Part shown: positions 8,999-15,928 of the stretch, piece by piece | Layout: the number at the start of each line of letters is the position of its first letter | How positions within the stretch are numbered: the first letter of the stretch is position 1 | From: Acinetobacter gyllenbergii CIP 110306 = MTCC 11365 | GTDB lineage: Bacteria; Pseudomonadota; Gammaproteobacteria; Pseudomonadales; Moraxellaceae | Length of the DNA: 64,000 nucleotides | Direction of reading: 5' to 3' | NCBI RefSeq assembly: GCF_000413855.1 | Contig: NZ_ATGG01000010.1 | Span: 1 to 64,000, forward strand | Notes under the pieces: generated by a model | Databases searched by the model: none | Told to the model about the DNA's origin: nothing | Seen by the model: only the letters and a program-made list of their open reading frames with translations | Position numbers and translations under genes: made by a program

Positions 8999-9712
8999 AT
9001 GCAAATTATTGCTTCACACATTGTGAAATTAAGTGCTTACATAAAGCTATTACTTGCTTTATTCATTACATTGGTAAGTCCTACACTTTTTGCTCATGGA
9101 GTAGCAGAAGGTGATAAGGGTTATATTCAAGAAATTTATGGCGTTCATGTGATTCCATTCATCTATTTGGGTGCGAAACATATGGTCACTGGATATGACC
9201 ATTTACTATTTCTTGTTGGCATTATCTTCTTCTTATACCGAATGAAAGATATCGGCTTGTACGTCAGCCTATTTGCACTTGGGCATTCGATTACGATGCT
9301 GGTGGGTGTTTATTACAATATCTCGATAAACGCCTACATCATTGATGCAATCATTGGTTTTTCGATTGTTTATAAGGCTCTAGATAACTTGGGGGCATAT
9401 CAGCGTTGGTTTGGTTTTCAACCAAACACGAAAATCGCGACTTTAATTTTTGGTCTGATTCATGGTTTTGGACTCGCAGTAAAAATTCAGGAATATGAAG
9501 TTCCGAGTGATGGACTGTTGGCAAATTTAATCTCATTCAATATTGGGGTTGAATTAGGTCAGTTTATGGCTCTGTGCATCATCTTGTTATTAATGACGTT
9601 TTGGAGAAAGACACCTTATTTCTTTAAAACAGCTTATCAAAGCAATGTCTTCCTCATGTTCCTCGGTTTTTTACTTGTTGGCTATCAACTTACTGGCTTC
9701 ATTACTCAATAA
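8999..9712 (+). CDS. HupE/UreJ-family membrane protein
   Basis: I chose the ATG at 8999, which has GGAG at 8985-8988 at good distance; an in-frame TTG at 8990 is too close to that site. The protein has 237 residues with a signal-like first helix ending near TLFAHG, then about six membrane helices. Family hallmarks include HMVTGYDHLLFL, GHSITM and HGFGLA, with His and Asp placed in helices. HupE/UreJ proteins are nickel or cobalt permeases of hydrogenase and urease systems, and related members occur in metal-resistance clusters. Here, with no hydrogenase or urease nearby, a role in metal traffic linked to the efflux operon is inferred. Confidence 0.8.
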   Translation: MQIIASHIVKLSAYIKLLLALFITLVSPTLFAHGVAEGDKGYIQEIYGVHVIPFIYLGAKHMVTGYDHLLFLVGIIFFLYRMKDIGLYVSLFALGHSITMLVGVYYNISINAYIIDAIIGFSIVYKALDNLGAYQRWFGFQPNTKIATLIFGLIHGFGLAVKIQEYEVPSDGLLANLISFNIGVELGQFMALCIILLLMTFWRKTPYFFKTAYQSNVFLMFLGFLLVGYQLTGFITQ

Positions 9713-9723
9713 GGATCTAAATT

Positions 9724-10362
9724 ATGTATAACGCTGAAATTCCAAAAGATATCGAATTACCTTCATCAAAAAAATTAATTAAATCAACAGCAATTGCTGC
9801 CGTAAGTGCCGTTGTTGTGCTAGTTACCTGTGTCATGCCTGCGGAGTATGCAATTGATCCGACAGGTATGGGTAAAGTGCTTGGTTTAACGAAAATGGGA
9901 GAAATCAAACAATCACTAGCTGAAGAGTCAGAAAATGGTATCAATGCTGCACAGGCAGTGAATAGTGTTGAACAAATATCAGTAGAAACTTCGACTCAAA
10001 CGGCAGCTGATAATGCTCAAATGATTATGCCTGCTATTAATAAAGAGAGCATTAGTATCGAGCTTAAACCGGGCCAAGCAACCGAAGTGAAACTGACAAT
10101 GCCACAAAGTGCAAGTGTCAACTTTGATTGGAAAGCAGTAGGAGGTGGTCTTAACTATGATACTCATGGTGATCCAGTGAATGCTCCTAAAGGGTTCTAT
10201 CATGGCTATGGCAAAGGAAAGAATGAGACAACTCAGCAGGGCGTCTTAAAGGCAGCTTTTGATGGCAAACATGGTTGGTTCTGGCGTAACCGTACTGAAA
10301 ATCCAGTGACTGTAACTCTACTTGTAGAAGGGCAGTTTAGTGAAATGAAGAAAGTCTTTTAA
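9724..10362 (+). CDS. Membrane-anchored protein of metal-resistance clusters
   Basis: 212 residues: a short cytoplasmic N-terminus, one membrane helix (about 20-40), a variable Ala/Gln/Glu-rich linker, then a conserved globular C-terminal domain with an aromatic-rich GKHGWFWRNRTE motif near residues 180-191. Proteins of this layout are annotated in databases only as transmembrane anchor proteins and are found beside HupE/UreJ genes. It follows the hupE-like gene by 11 bases and is surely in the same operon. The biochemical role is unknown; the domain faces the periplasm if the helix is a simple anchor. Confidence 0.65.
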   Translation: MYNAEIPKDIELPSSKKLIKSTAIAAVSAVVVLVTCVMPAEYAIDPTGMGKVLGLTKMGEIKQSLAEESENGINAAQAVNSVEQISVETSTQTAADNAQMIMPAINKESISIELKPGQATEVKLTMPQSASVNFDWKAVGGGLNYDTHGDPVNAPKGFYHGYGKGKNETTQQGVLKAAFDGKHGWFWRNRTENPVTVTLLVEGQFSEMKKVF

Positions 10363-10371
10363 GTTTTGATC

Positions 10372-10402
10372 AATCTCCTTGGAATATTATTCCAAGGAGA
10401 TT
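10372..10402. repeat. Perfect 14-bp inverted repeat
   Basis: AATCTCCTTGGAAT at 10372-10385 pairs without mismatch with ATTCCAAGGAGATT at 10389-10402 around a three-base loop, and the symmetry extends weakly beyond. There is no T-run after it on either strand, so it is not a classical terminator. It separates the czc/hupE operon from the MFS gene, 40 bases before that start, and could be an mRNA 3' end stabiliser, attenuator or operator. Confidence 0.7.
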
Positions 10403-10442
10403 CAATTGCTAAAGAAGTCAGGTTCTAAAAGGAATCCATAAG

Positions 10443-11750
10443 ATGCTAGAAGTACTAAAAAACACAACATATCGGCATTTGTTTTTGGCCCAAGTAATAG
10501 CACTAATCGGAACGGGGTTAATCACAATTGCCCTAGCTTTACAGGCATACGATATTGCAAAGGGAGAAGCAGCCCAAGTTCTCGGTATTGCATTGGCAAT
10601 TAAGATGATTGCTTATATCGGTGTAGCACCTATAGCATCAGCATTTGCTGAGAGATTACCAAGAAAACAAGTATTGGTTGGATTAGATGTTATTCGAGCA
10701 TTAACAGCATTGTGTCTACCGTTTGTGACGCAAATTTGGCAAATTTATATTCTCATTTTTATTTTGCAATCTGCTTCTGCTGCATTTACACCAACATTTC
10801 AGGCAATGATTCCAGATGTTCTTCCTGAAGAAAAAGACTATACCAATGCTTTGTCATTGTCTCGCTTAGCCTATGATTTGGAAAATATTATCAGTCCAAT
10901 GCTGGCAGGTTTCTTACTCACTGTCATGAGCTACCATAATCTGTTTTTAGGAACAGTATTAGGTTTTATCGGTTCTGCTTTGTTTGTGGTAAGTGCAAAA
11001 TTACCAGTTGCCAAAGTACCTGAATTTAGAGGTGTTTATAGTCGTATAAAGCAGGGAGCTAAAATTTATTTTAATACGCCAAGACTTAAGGCGTTGCTTG
11101 CTTTAAATCTAGCAATTGCATCGGCGAGTGCGGTTGTGATTGTAAATACTGTTGTACTGGTTCAATCGACATTTAAACTTACTGAAAATGCAACGACATG
11201 GGCATTTGGTTTATTTGGTCTTGGATCAATGTTATCGGCTTTTGTTTTGCCAAAGATATTGGATAAATTTCCTGATCGATCAGTTATGTTGACTGGTACA
11301 ACAATTCTTGTAATCGGGCTGTTAAGTGGTTATTTCATTACATCTTATAATGGTTTGCTTGCACTTTGGTTTGTGCTTGGTATTGGATATTCTGTTTCAC
11401 AAACACCTACAGGCCGTTTAATTCGCAAGTCTGCATCGAGTGAGAATAGAACCTCACTGTTTGCCGCACAATTTGCTTTCTCTCATGCTTGTTGGTTAAT
11501 TACTTATCCATTAGTTGGATGGTTAAGTACCAATATAGGCACATTACAGACTTTTATTCCGATGGCTGTTATTGCGATTATTGCTCTCATTCTTGCATTA
11601 CGCTTATGGACAACTAAAGATGAAGATTTTCTAGCACATAGCCATGATGATTTACCCGCAGACCACGATCATGTGGTTCAGCACCAAGTCAATGGTGTAC
11701 ATGTGCATGAGTATGTGATTGATGACTATCATCAAAAGTGGCCTAAATAA
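10443..11750 (+). CDS. nreB: NreB-like MFS metal exporter with His-rich tail
   Basis: 435 residues with twelve predicted membrane helices of the major facilitator superfamily. The MFS motif A region is in the loop ERLPRKQVLV (about residues 73-82). After the last helix comes a soluble tail (about 400-435) full of His and Asp (HSHDDLPADHDHVVQHQ, HVHEYVIDDYH). That His-rich C-terminus is the hallmark of NreB, a nickel exporter known from nickel-resistant bacteria. The gene has its own AAGGAA ribosome site. I infer nickel export; related MFS proteins with cobalt or other specificity cannot be excluded. Confidence 0.7.
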   Translation: MLEVLKNTTYRHLFLAQVIALIGTGLITIALALQAYDIAKGEAAQVLGIALAIKMIAYIGVAPIASAFAERLPRKQVLVGLDVIRALTALCLPFVTQIWQIYILIFILQSASAAFTPTFQAMIPDVLPEEKDYTNALSLSRLAYDLENIISPMLAGFLLTVMSYHNLFLGTVLGFIGSALFVVSAKLPVAKVPEFRGVYSRIKQGAKIYFNTPRLKALLALNLAIASASAVVIVNTVVLVQSTFKLTENATTWAFGLFGLGSMLSAFVLPKILDKFPDRSVMLTGTTILVIGLLSGYFITSYNGLLALWFVLGIGYSVSQTPTGRLIRKSASSENRTSLFAAQFAFSHACWLITYPLVGWLSTNIGTLQTFIPMAVIAIIALILALRLWTTKDEDFLAHSHDDLPADHDHVVQHQVNGVHVHEYVIDDYHQKWPK

Positions 11751-11839
11751 TTCTTTTCGACTAATGGCTTAGAAGTAACCCGTTTATTTGTTGTACAATT
11801 TTAAACTTGTTTTATCGTTCAATAAAAAAGGGGAACAAC

Positions 11840-11965
11840 ATGAAAAAACTAATCTTTGTATGTTTAATGGGGCTTGCGGTAACAAATGCTTTTGCTCATT
11901 CAGGTGGTACTGATTCTTCAGGCTGCCATACGAATAGCAAGACAGGGGATCGTCACTGCCATTAA
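11840..11965 (+). CDS. 41-residue exported His/Cys peptide (YHYH-like motif)
   Basis: A very short gene beginning MKKLIFVCLMGL, with a clean signal peptide cleaved after AFA (residue 19). The mature peptide is only about 22 residues, HSGGTDSSGCHTNSKTGDRH plus CH, and resembles the GGTDSSGCH...GxYHCH repeat seen at the ends of some secreted proteins (YHYH-type). Two Cys and four His are ideal for binding a metal ion or forming a disulfide. AAAAGGGGAAC gives a good ribosome site at 11825-11835. Its position between the NreB-like exporter and dmeR suggests a periplasmic metal-binding peptide. Confidence 0.7.
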   Translation: MKKLIFVCLMGLAVTNAFAHSGGTDSSGCHTNSKTGDRHCH

Positions 11966-11997
11966 TAATCAAAAGTGAGTAGAGCATAATGTTCTAC

Positions 11998-12267
11998 TCA
12001 CTTTGAATAACGATCTAATAACAATAAGTATTTTTGCATTTCTTCTTCATCAAAATTTTGCTCTCCTTTTAGTACATGTTCTCTTAAATGTTGCTCTAGC
12101 AGTTGCTGCATTAATCCATTAACAGCACCTTTAATTGCTGCAACTTGTTGTAAAACATCAAGACAGGAGCTTTCTGGCGTCAAAAGTGACTTTTCTACAG
12201 ATGCAACTTGTCCTTGAATCCGTTTAATGCGATTAAAAATTTTTTTATCTTGATGCAAATGAGACAT
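11998..12267 (-). CDS. dmeR: RcnR/CsoR-family nickel/cobalt-sensing repressor
   Basis: 89 residues, the all-helical CsoR/RcnR/FrmR fold. The metal ligands known for the nickel/cobalt sensor RcnR are all at the same numbering: His3, Cys35, His60 and His64. The copper sensor CsoR uses a different Cys-His-Cys set, so Ni/Co sensing is favoured. The segment AAIKGAVNGLM near residue 43-53 is diagnostic for the family. The gene is divergent from the CDF exporter gene and the shared 55-base gap holds a canonical operator, which fits the DmeR-DmeF arrangement described in rhizobia. Confidence 0.88.
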   Translation of the reverse strand: MSHLHQDKKIFNRIKRIQGQVASVEKSLLTPESSCLDVLQQVAAIKGAVNGLMQQLLEQHLREHVLKGEQNFDEEEMQKYLLLLDRYSK

Positions 12268-12289
12268 GATTTTTCCTTAAAAAAATATA

Positions 12290-12303
12290 TACTGGGGGGA
12301 GTA
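12290..12303. promoter_or_regulatory. RcnR-type operator TACT-G6-AGTA
   Basis: The sequence TACTGGGGGGAGTA, an exact match to the TACT/G-tract/AGTA half-site structure recognised by RcnR-family repressors, sits in the 55-base gap between dmeR and dmeF. It lies 22 bases upstream of the dmeR start and 19 bases upstream of the dmeF start, so one bound repressor could control both genes. Confidence 0.88.
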
Positions 12304-12322
12304 TCTTGGAAAGATAAAACTT

Positions 12323-13243
12323 ATGCAACTTCATAGTAACTTGGATCGCTATCATTCTCATCAATTTGATGAGGGAAATCCCTTAGCTCAAAAAAAGATT
12401 CTTATCGCTACGATATTAACAGCGATAATGATGGTGCTAGAAATTTTTGGTGGTTGGATTTTTAATTCAATGGCACTGCTTGCAGATGGTTGGCATATGA
12501 GTTCACATATGGTGGCTCTAGGCTTGGCCTATTTTGCGTATCGAATGGCTCGTCATTATGCTCATGACAAAAGATTTAGCTTTGGTACTTGGAAAATTGA
12601 AATTTTAGCAGGTTATAGCAGTGCCATTATTTTAATGGTAGTCGCGATATTAATGGGAATTCAGTCTATTGATCGTTTAATGAACCCTGTAAATATTCAC
12701 TATAATGAAGCGATTCCTATTGCTGTTGTTGGTTTATTAGTAAATATAGTGTGTGCATGGTTATTGCACGATGGTGGAGACCATCACCATGGTCATGATG
12801 ACCACCATCATGATCATCATCATGATTTAAATCAAAAAGCAGCTTTTATTCATGTAGTGGCTGATGCGGTGACTTCTGTACTTGCAATTGTGGCTCTTAT
12901 TGCAGGTAAATATTTCGGTTGGAATTTCTTGGATGCTTTACTTGGTGTTGTTGGTGCAATTCTAGTTGCAAAATGGTCATGGGGCTTGTTGTGTGAAACT
13001 GGGAAGACTTTACTTGATGCAGAAATGTCACATCCTGTTGTAGATGAAATTAGAGAAGTTATTGATCAGTTTACTCAAGCTAAAATTACTGATTTACACG
13101 TTTGGAAAGTTGGGAAAGGGAAATTTTCATGTATCTTGGCTTTAGAAAGTACAGGTATTGATTTAACGCCTGATGTTGTAAAGAAAGCACTTTCTATTCA
13201 TGAAGAAATTGTTCATGCAAGTGTAGAAATTCATTTTATTTAG
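12323..13243 (+). CDS. dmeF: CDF-family Co/Ni efflux transporter
   Basis: 306 residues with six membrane helices. Helix 2 carries ADGWHMSSH and helix 5 carries HVVADA, the CDF metal-site positions; the helix-2 motif has His where zinc CDFs often have Asp, as in DmeF-like Co/Ni members. A His-rich cytoplasmic loop (about residues 151-168, DHHHGHDDHHHDHHHD) lies between helices 4 and 5, and the C-terminal cytoplasmic domain is complete. It exports Co(II)/Ni(II) from the cytosol to the periplasm, where the RND pump can take over. Regulation by the divergent DmeR through the operator at 12290 is strongly implied. Confidence 0.88.
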   Translation: MQLHSNLDRYHSHQFDEGNPLAQKKILIATILTAIMMVLEIFGGWIFNSMALLADGWHMSSHMVALGLAYFAYRMARHYAHDKRFSFGTWKIEILAGYSSAIILMVVAILMGIQSIDRLMNPVNIHYNEAIPIAVVGLLVNIVCAWLLHDGGDHHHGHDDHHHDHHHDLNQKAAFIHVVADAVTSVLAIVALIAGKYFGWNFLDALLGVVGAILVAKWSWGLLCETGKTLLDAEMSHPVVDEIREVIDQFTQAKITDLHVWKVGKGKFSCILALESTGIDLTPDVVKKALSIHEEIVHASVEIHFI

Positions 13244-13253
13244 TAGGTTTTTT

Positions 13254-13286
13254 AATTAAGAGGAGCTTTAAAAGCTCCTCTTAATT
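13254..13286. terminator. Bidirectional terminator between dmeF and chrA
   Basis: A 16-bp stem, AATTAAGAGGAGCTTT pairing with AAAGCTCCTCTTAATT, with flanking T-runs on both strands. It lies between two convergent genes and can serve both. Confidence 0.85.
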
Positions 13287-13287
13287 T

Positions 13288-14640
13288 TTAGGCTCCAATG
13301 TATAGAATCAAACCACATAAGGCAGCGGCAAGAATCACATACATGACTTTCACTTCAAAATGGAACAAGGCAATAAATGCCGCTATTGCGATGAATGCTG
13401 CTTCATAGTTGAAAGGATGATTGAATCCATTTGGCCATAAGACGTGATAGCTAAAGAAAAGTGCTAAGTTTAGTATCACACCGACAACAGCAGCAGTGAT
13501 TGCTGTTAAAGGCGCTGTAAACTTTAGTTCATTGTGAGTTGATTCAATAACAGGAGCGCCAGCTAGAATGAAAATGAATGAAAATAGAAACGTAAACCAA
13601 GTGACGATTACTGCACCAATTGCACCCGCTAGAAATAAATGTTCGCTACCTAATAATGCATGATTATAACCACCTAAAAAACCTACGAATGCAACAACCA
13701 TGATCAATGGACCAGGGGTGCTTTCTCCTAGAGCTAAGCCGTCAATCATTTGTGTCGGTCCTAACCAGCCATAAAAATTTACAGCACCTTGATACACGTA
13801 GGGTAATACAGCATAAGCTCCACCAAATGTTAGCAGCGCCGCTTTGGTAAAGAACCAAGCCATTTGTGTATAGGCATGATCCCATCCTAAGGTTAGAGTC
13901 AAACCTATAATGGGTGTGAACCATAAAATTGCACCTATAAATAATATTTTTCCTAAGTGCTTCCAACTAAATATGGCATGTTCTGGGGTTGGGGTATCAT
14001 CATCAATTAGTGCTGGGCCATAATCTTTTTTACCTTGCTGATGTGAACCTCCACCCGTAAAAAAGCTTGGATATTTTTTACTTGCTAAGTATCCAATGAT
14101 TGCTGCGGTTAGAACGATTAAGGGGAACGGAAGGTTAAAGAAAAAGATAGCAACGAATGCAAGTGCAGCAATTGCCCATAAAAATTTATTCTTTAATGAT
14201 CGGCTGCCAATTCTGTAGGTTGCATGAAAGACAATAGCAACAACAGCAGGTTTGATGCCATAAAAGAGCCCAGCAATAATAGGAACATCACCAAACTTCA
14301 CATAGACCCATGAGAGGGCGATCAGGATAAATAAAGAAGGTAAAACGAATAAGACACCAGCAACAATACCACCTATAGTCCTGTGCATTAACCAACCGAT
14401 ATAGGTTGCTAATTGTTGTGCTTCAGGTCCAGGCAATAACATGCAGTAGTTGAGAGCGTGTAAGAAACGTTTTTCAGAGATCCAGCGTTTTTGTTCAACG
14501 AGTTCTTGGTGCATGACAGCGATTTGTCCTGCTGGTCCACCAAAACTAATGAACCCCAATTTCAGCCAGAATAGAAATGCTTGCCAAAATGAAATTGACT
14601 GTATTTCTTGTTCTGGTTCTATAACAAGTTCTTGTTCCAT
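13288..14640 (-). CDS. chrA: Chromate efflux transporter ChrA
   Basis: 450 residues, the size of a two-domain (long-chain) CHR transporter. The first CHR half begins with SFWQAFLFWLKLGFISFGGPAGQIAVMH and contains LPGPEAQQLATYIG. The second half has the matching KAALLTFGGAYAVLPYV and LGESTPGPLIMV. These duplicated FGGP/PGP motifs are the family signature. It expels chromate from the cytoplasm using the proton motive force. It is encoded two bases after chrB in the same direction, forming a chrBA operon. A His-containing hydrophilic loop (about 198-225) joins the halves. Confidence 0.92.
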   Translation of the reverse strand: MEQELVIEPEQEIQSISFWQAFLFWLKLGFISFGGPAGQIAVMHQELVEQKRWISEKRFLHALNYCMLLPGPEAQQLATYIGWLMHRTIGGIVAGVLFVLPSLFILIALSWVYVKFGDVPIIAGLFYGIKPAVVAIVFHATYRIGSRSLKNKFLWAIAALAFVAIFFFNLPFPLIVLTAAIIGYLASKKYPSFFTGGGSHQQGKKDYGPALIDDDTPTPEHAIFSWKHLGKILFIGAILWFTPIIGLTLTLGWDHAYTQMAWFFTKAALLTFGGAYAVLPYVYQGAVNFYGWLGPTQMIDGLALGESTPGPLIMVVAFVGFLGGYNHALLGSEHLFLAGAIGAVIVTWFTFLFSFIFILAGAPVIESTHNELKFTAPLTAITAAVVGVILNLALFFSYHVLWPNGFNHPFNYEAAFIAIAAFIALFHFEVKVMYVILAAALCGLILYIGA

Positions 14641-14642
14641 GA

Positions 14643-15563
14643 TTATTCTCTTGATAGGTTGGCATATAAGCCATCGAAAATGTGATTCGATAATGCAAAT
14701 AATTGGTCATCGTCACTTATCTGACTTCGAATTCCTTGAATAACTTTTTCAATACCGATTGCTTCGGGAGGCTCAATTCCCCCTACATCTAGGTAATGAA
14801 CAATTTCAGCGATTTTCTTTAATGCGGGTGTTTCTAGATCAAAACTATGTAAAAGAACTTCGAAGGTCACCCAATGATTGATATGACTGAAAGTTGCACC
14901 ATCAAAATCGAATCCAAATGCTCCTTTTGGGCAGTCACTTGGTGTTTCTAACCAAATGAATTTTGGTGAGGCATCAATAAATGTCTTTATTAGCCATGCA
15001 GAGGCTAAACGATCAATCCAAGGTCTTTTACGAGTTGCCCAAGTTCTGTTTTGATAACTAGCTTTATCTAGAAGTTGAATATGAGCTTGTATTGCTATTG
15101 GTTCATTCACTTCACCAAGACGTGCAATTGAAAGTTCTAAAGAGGAAAGCTCATTTAGAACCTGTGCTTGAGTTTCATCGGGGTAGTAGTCAATTTCTAC
15201 AAGCGCATCGATACTTTTTCTTAATTTACGGACTTGCTTGAGTAGCTCTTTCTTTTCATCTTTATTCTGTCTATCTCTCAACTCGGAGAGTTGTTTATAG
15301 AGGGCATCGTATTCTTCTTTTCGATTGAAGAAAGGAGCTAATTCAAGGTTTATAGGTTGGTCTGCGTGAAATACATAAGCAGCCCCTTGTTCTGAGATAA
15401 CATCATTAGCAATAGGATCAAACTTTTCACTATGAGAAATAGGAAGCAAATAGACCCCATCTCTTAGAATTGCTGCGCCGCTTGCTTTGAGAGATCGCCA
15501 GACTCTCATACGAGTGGTTGTGTTCTGCGTAGGCAGTGAGGATATGAGTAAGGATATTTTCAT
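14643..15563 (-). CDS. chrB: Chromate resistance protein ChrB
   Basis: 306 residues with two parts. The N-terminal domain begins MKISLLISSLPTQNTTTRMRVWRSLKASGA, the ChrB N-terminal type associated with DNA binding. The C-terminal domain contains RKRPWIDRLASAWLI (about 181-195) and FGFDFDGATFSH, typical of the ChrB C-terminal domain. ChrB acts as a chromate-sensitive regulator of chr genes and is needed for full resistance. It is the first gene of the operon with chrA. Upstream of its start lies an AGTATACT palindrome (15566-15573) that might be part of an operator, but this is speculative. Confidence 0.88.
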   Translation of the reverse strand: MKISLLISSLPTQNTTTRMRVWRSLKASGAAILRDGVYLLPISHSEKFDPIANDVISEQGAAYVFHADQPINLELAPFFNRKEEYDALYKQLSELRDRQNKDEKKELLKQVRKLRKSIDALVEIDYYPDETQAQVLNELSSLELSIARLGEVNEPIAIQAHIQLLDKASYQNRTWATRKRPWIDRLASAWLIKTFIDASPKFIWLETPSDCPKGAFGFDFDGATFSHINHWVTFEVLLHSFDLETPALKKIAEIVHYLDVGGIEPPEAIGIEKVIQGIRSQISDDDQLFALSNHIFDGLYANLSRE

Positions 15564-15928
15564 GTAGTATACTCAACTTATTTGTTTATTATATTACATT
15601 ATTTTTATCATGGTACAAATATGAAGAACTGATTTCTTATATCAGGATAAATATTAAGACGGGCGGCAGACAAGCTTTGATTGAAGTAGAATTAAAGTTG
15701 AAAACTATTCGATGTGTTTACGTTACTGATCTATTGTGTTGAAAAAAGGCTCAGTCGTAGTTAGCTTGTAGAGATGGCAATTTCTATTTTGAAGATTATG
15801 TTAGATAGCTTTAAAAAGTTTATGCTTAAGTTGTATATTATTATTTTTAGAAATAATAATATCTTAGTTATTAAGCTATATTCATAGTCGAAGTTTTAAA
15901 AGCTTAAAATAAATAATTGGGGATAATA
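15564..15928. other. Divergent intergenic region between chrBA and the Gabija genes
   Basis: This 365-base AT-rich gap must hold both divergent promoters. Visible structure includes the palindrome AGTATACT at 15566-15573 just upstream of chrB. There is also a 10-bp AT-only inverted repeat, ATTATTATTT (15837-15846) with AAATAATAAT (15851-15860), about 70 bases before gajA. No open frame, RNA gene or insertion-sequence end is evident. Confidence 0.5.
15837..15860. repeat. AT-only inverted repeat upstream of gajA
   Basis: ATTATTATTT and AAATAATAAT pair perfectly around TTAG. The lack of G/C makes a stable terminator unlikely; it may simply mark the AT-rich promoter region of the defence operon or be a dyad operator. 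Confidence 0.4.

Noticed and set aside
12781..12830. Short-period repeat
   Set aside because: The CATCAT/GATCAT repetition simply encodes the His/Asp-rich loop of the CDF transporter.
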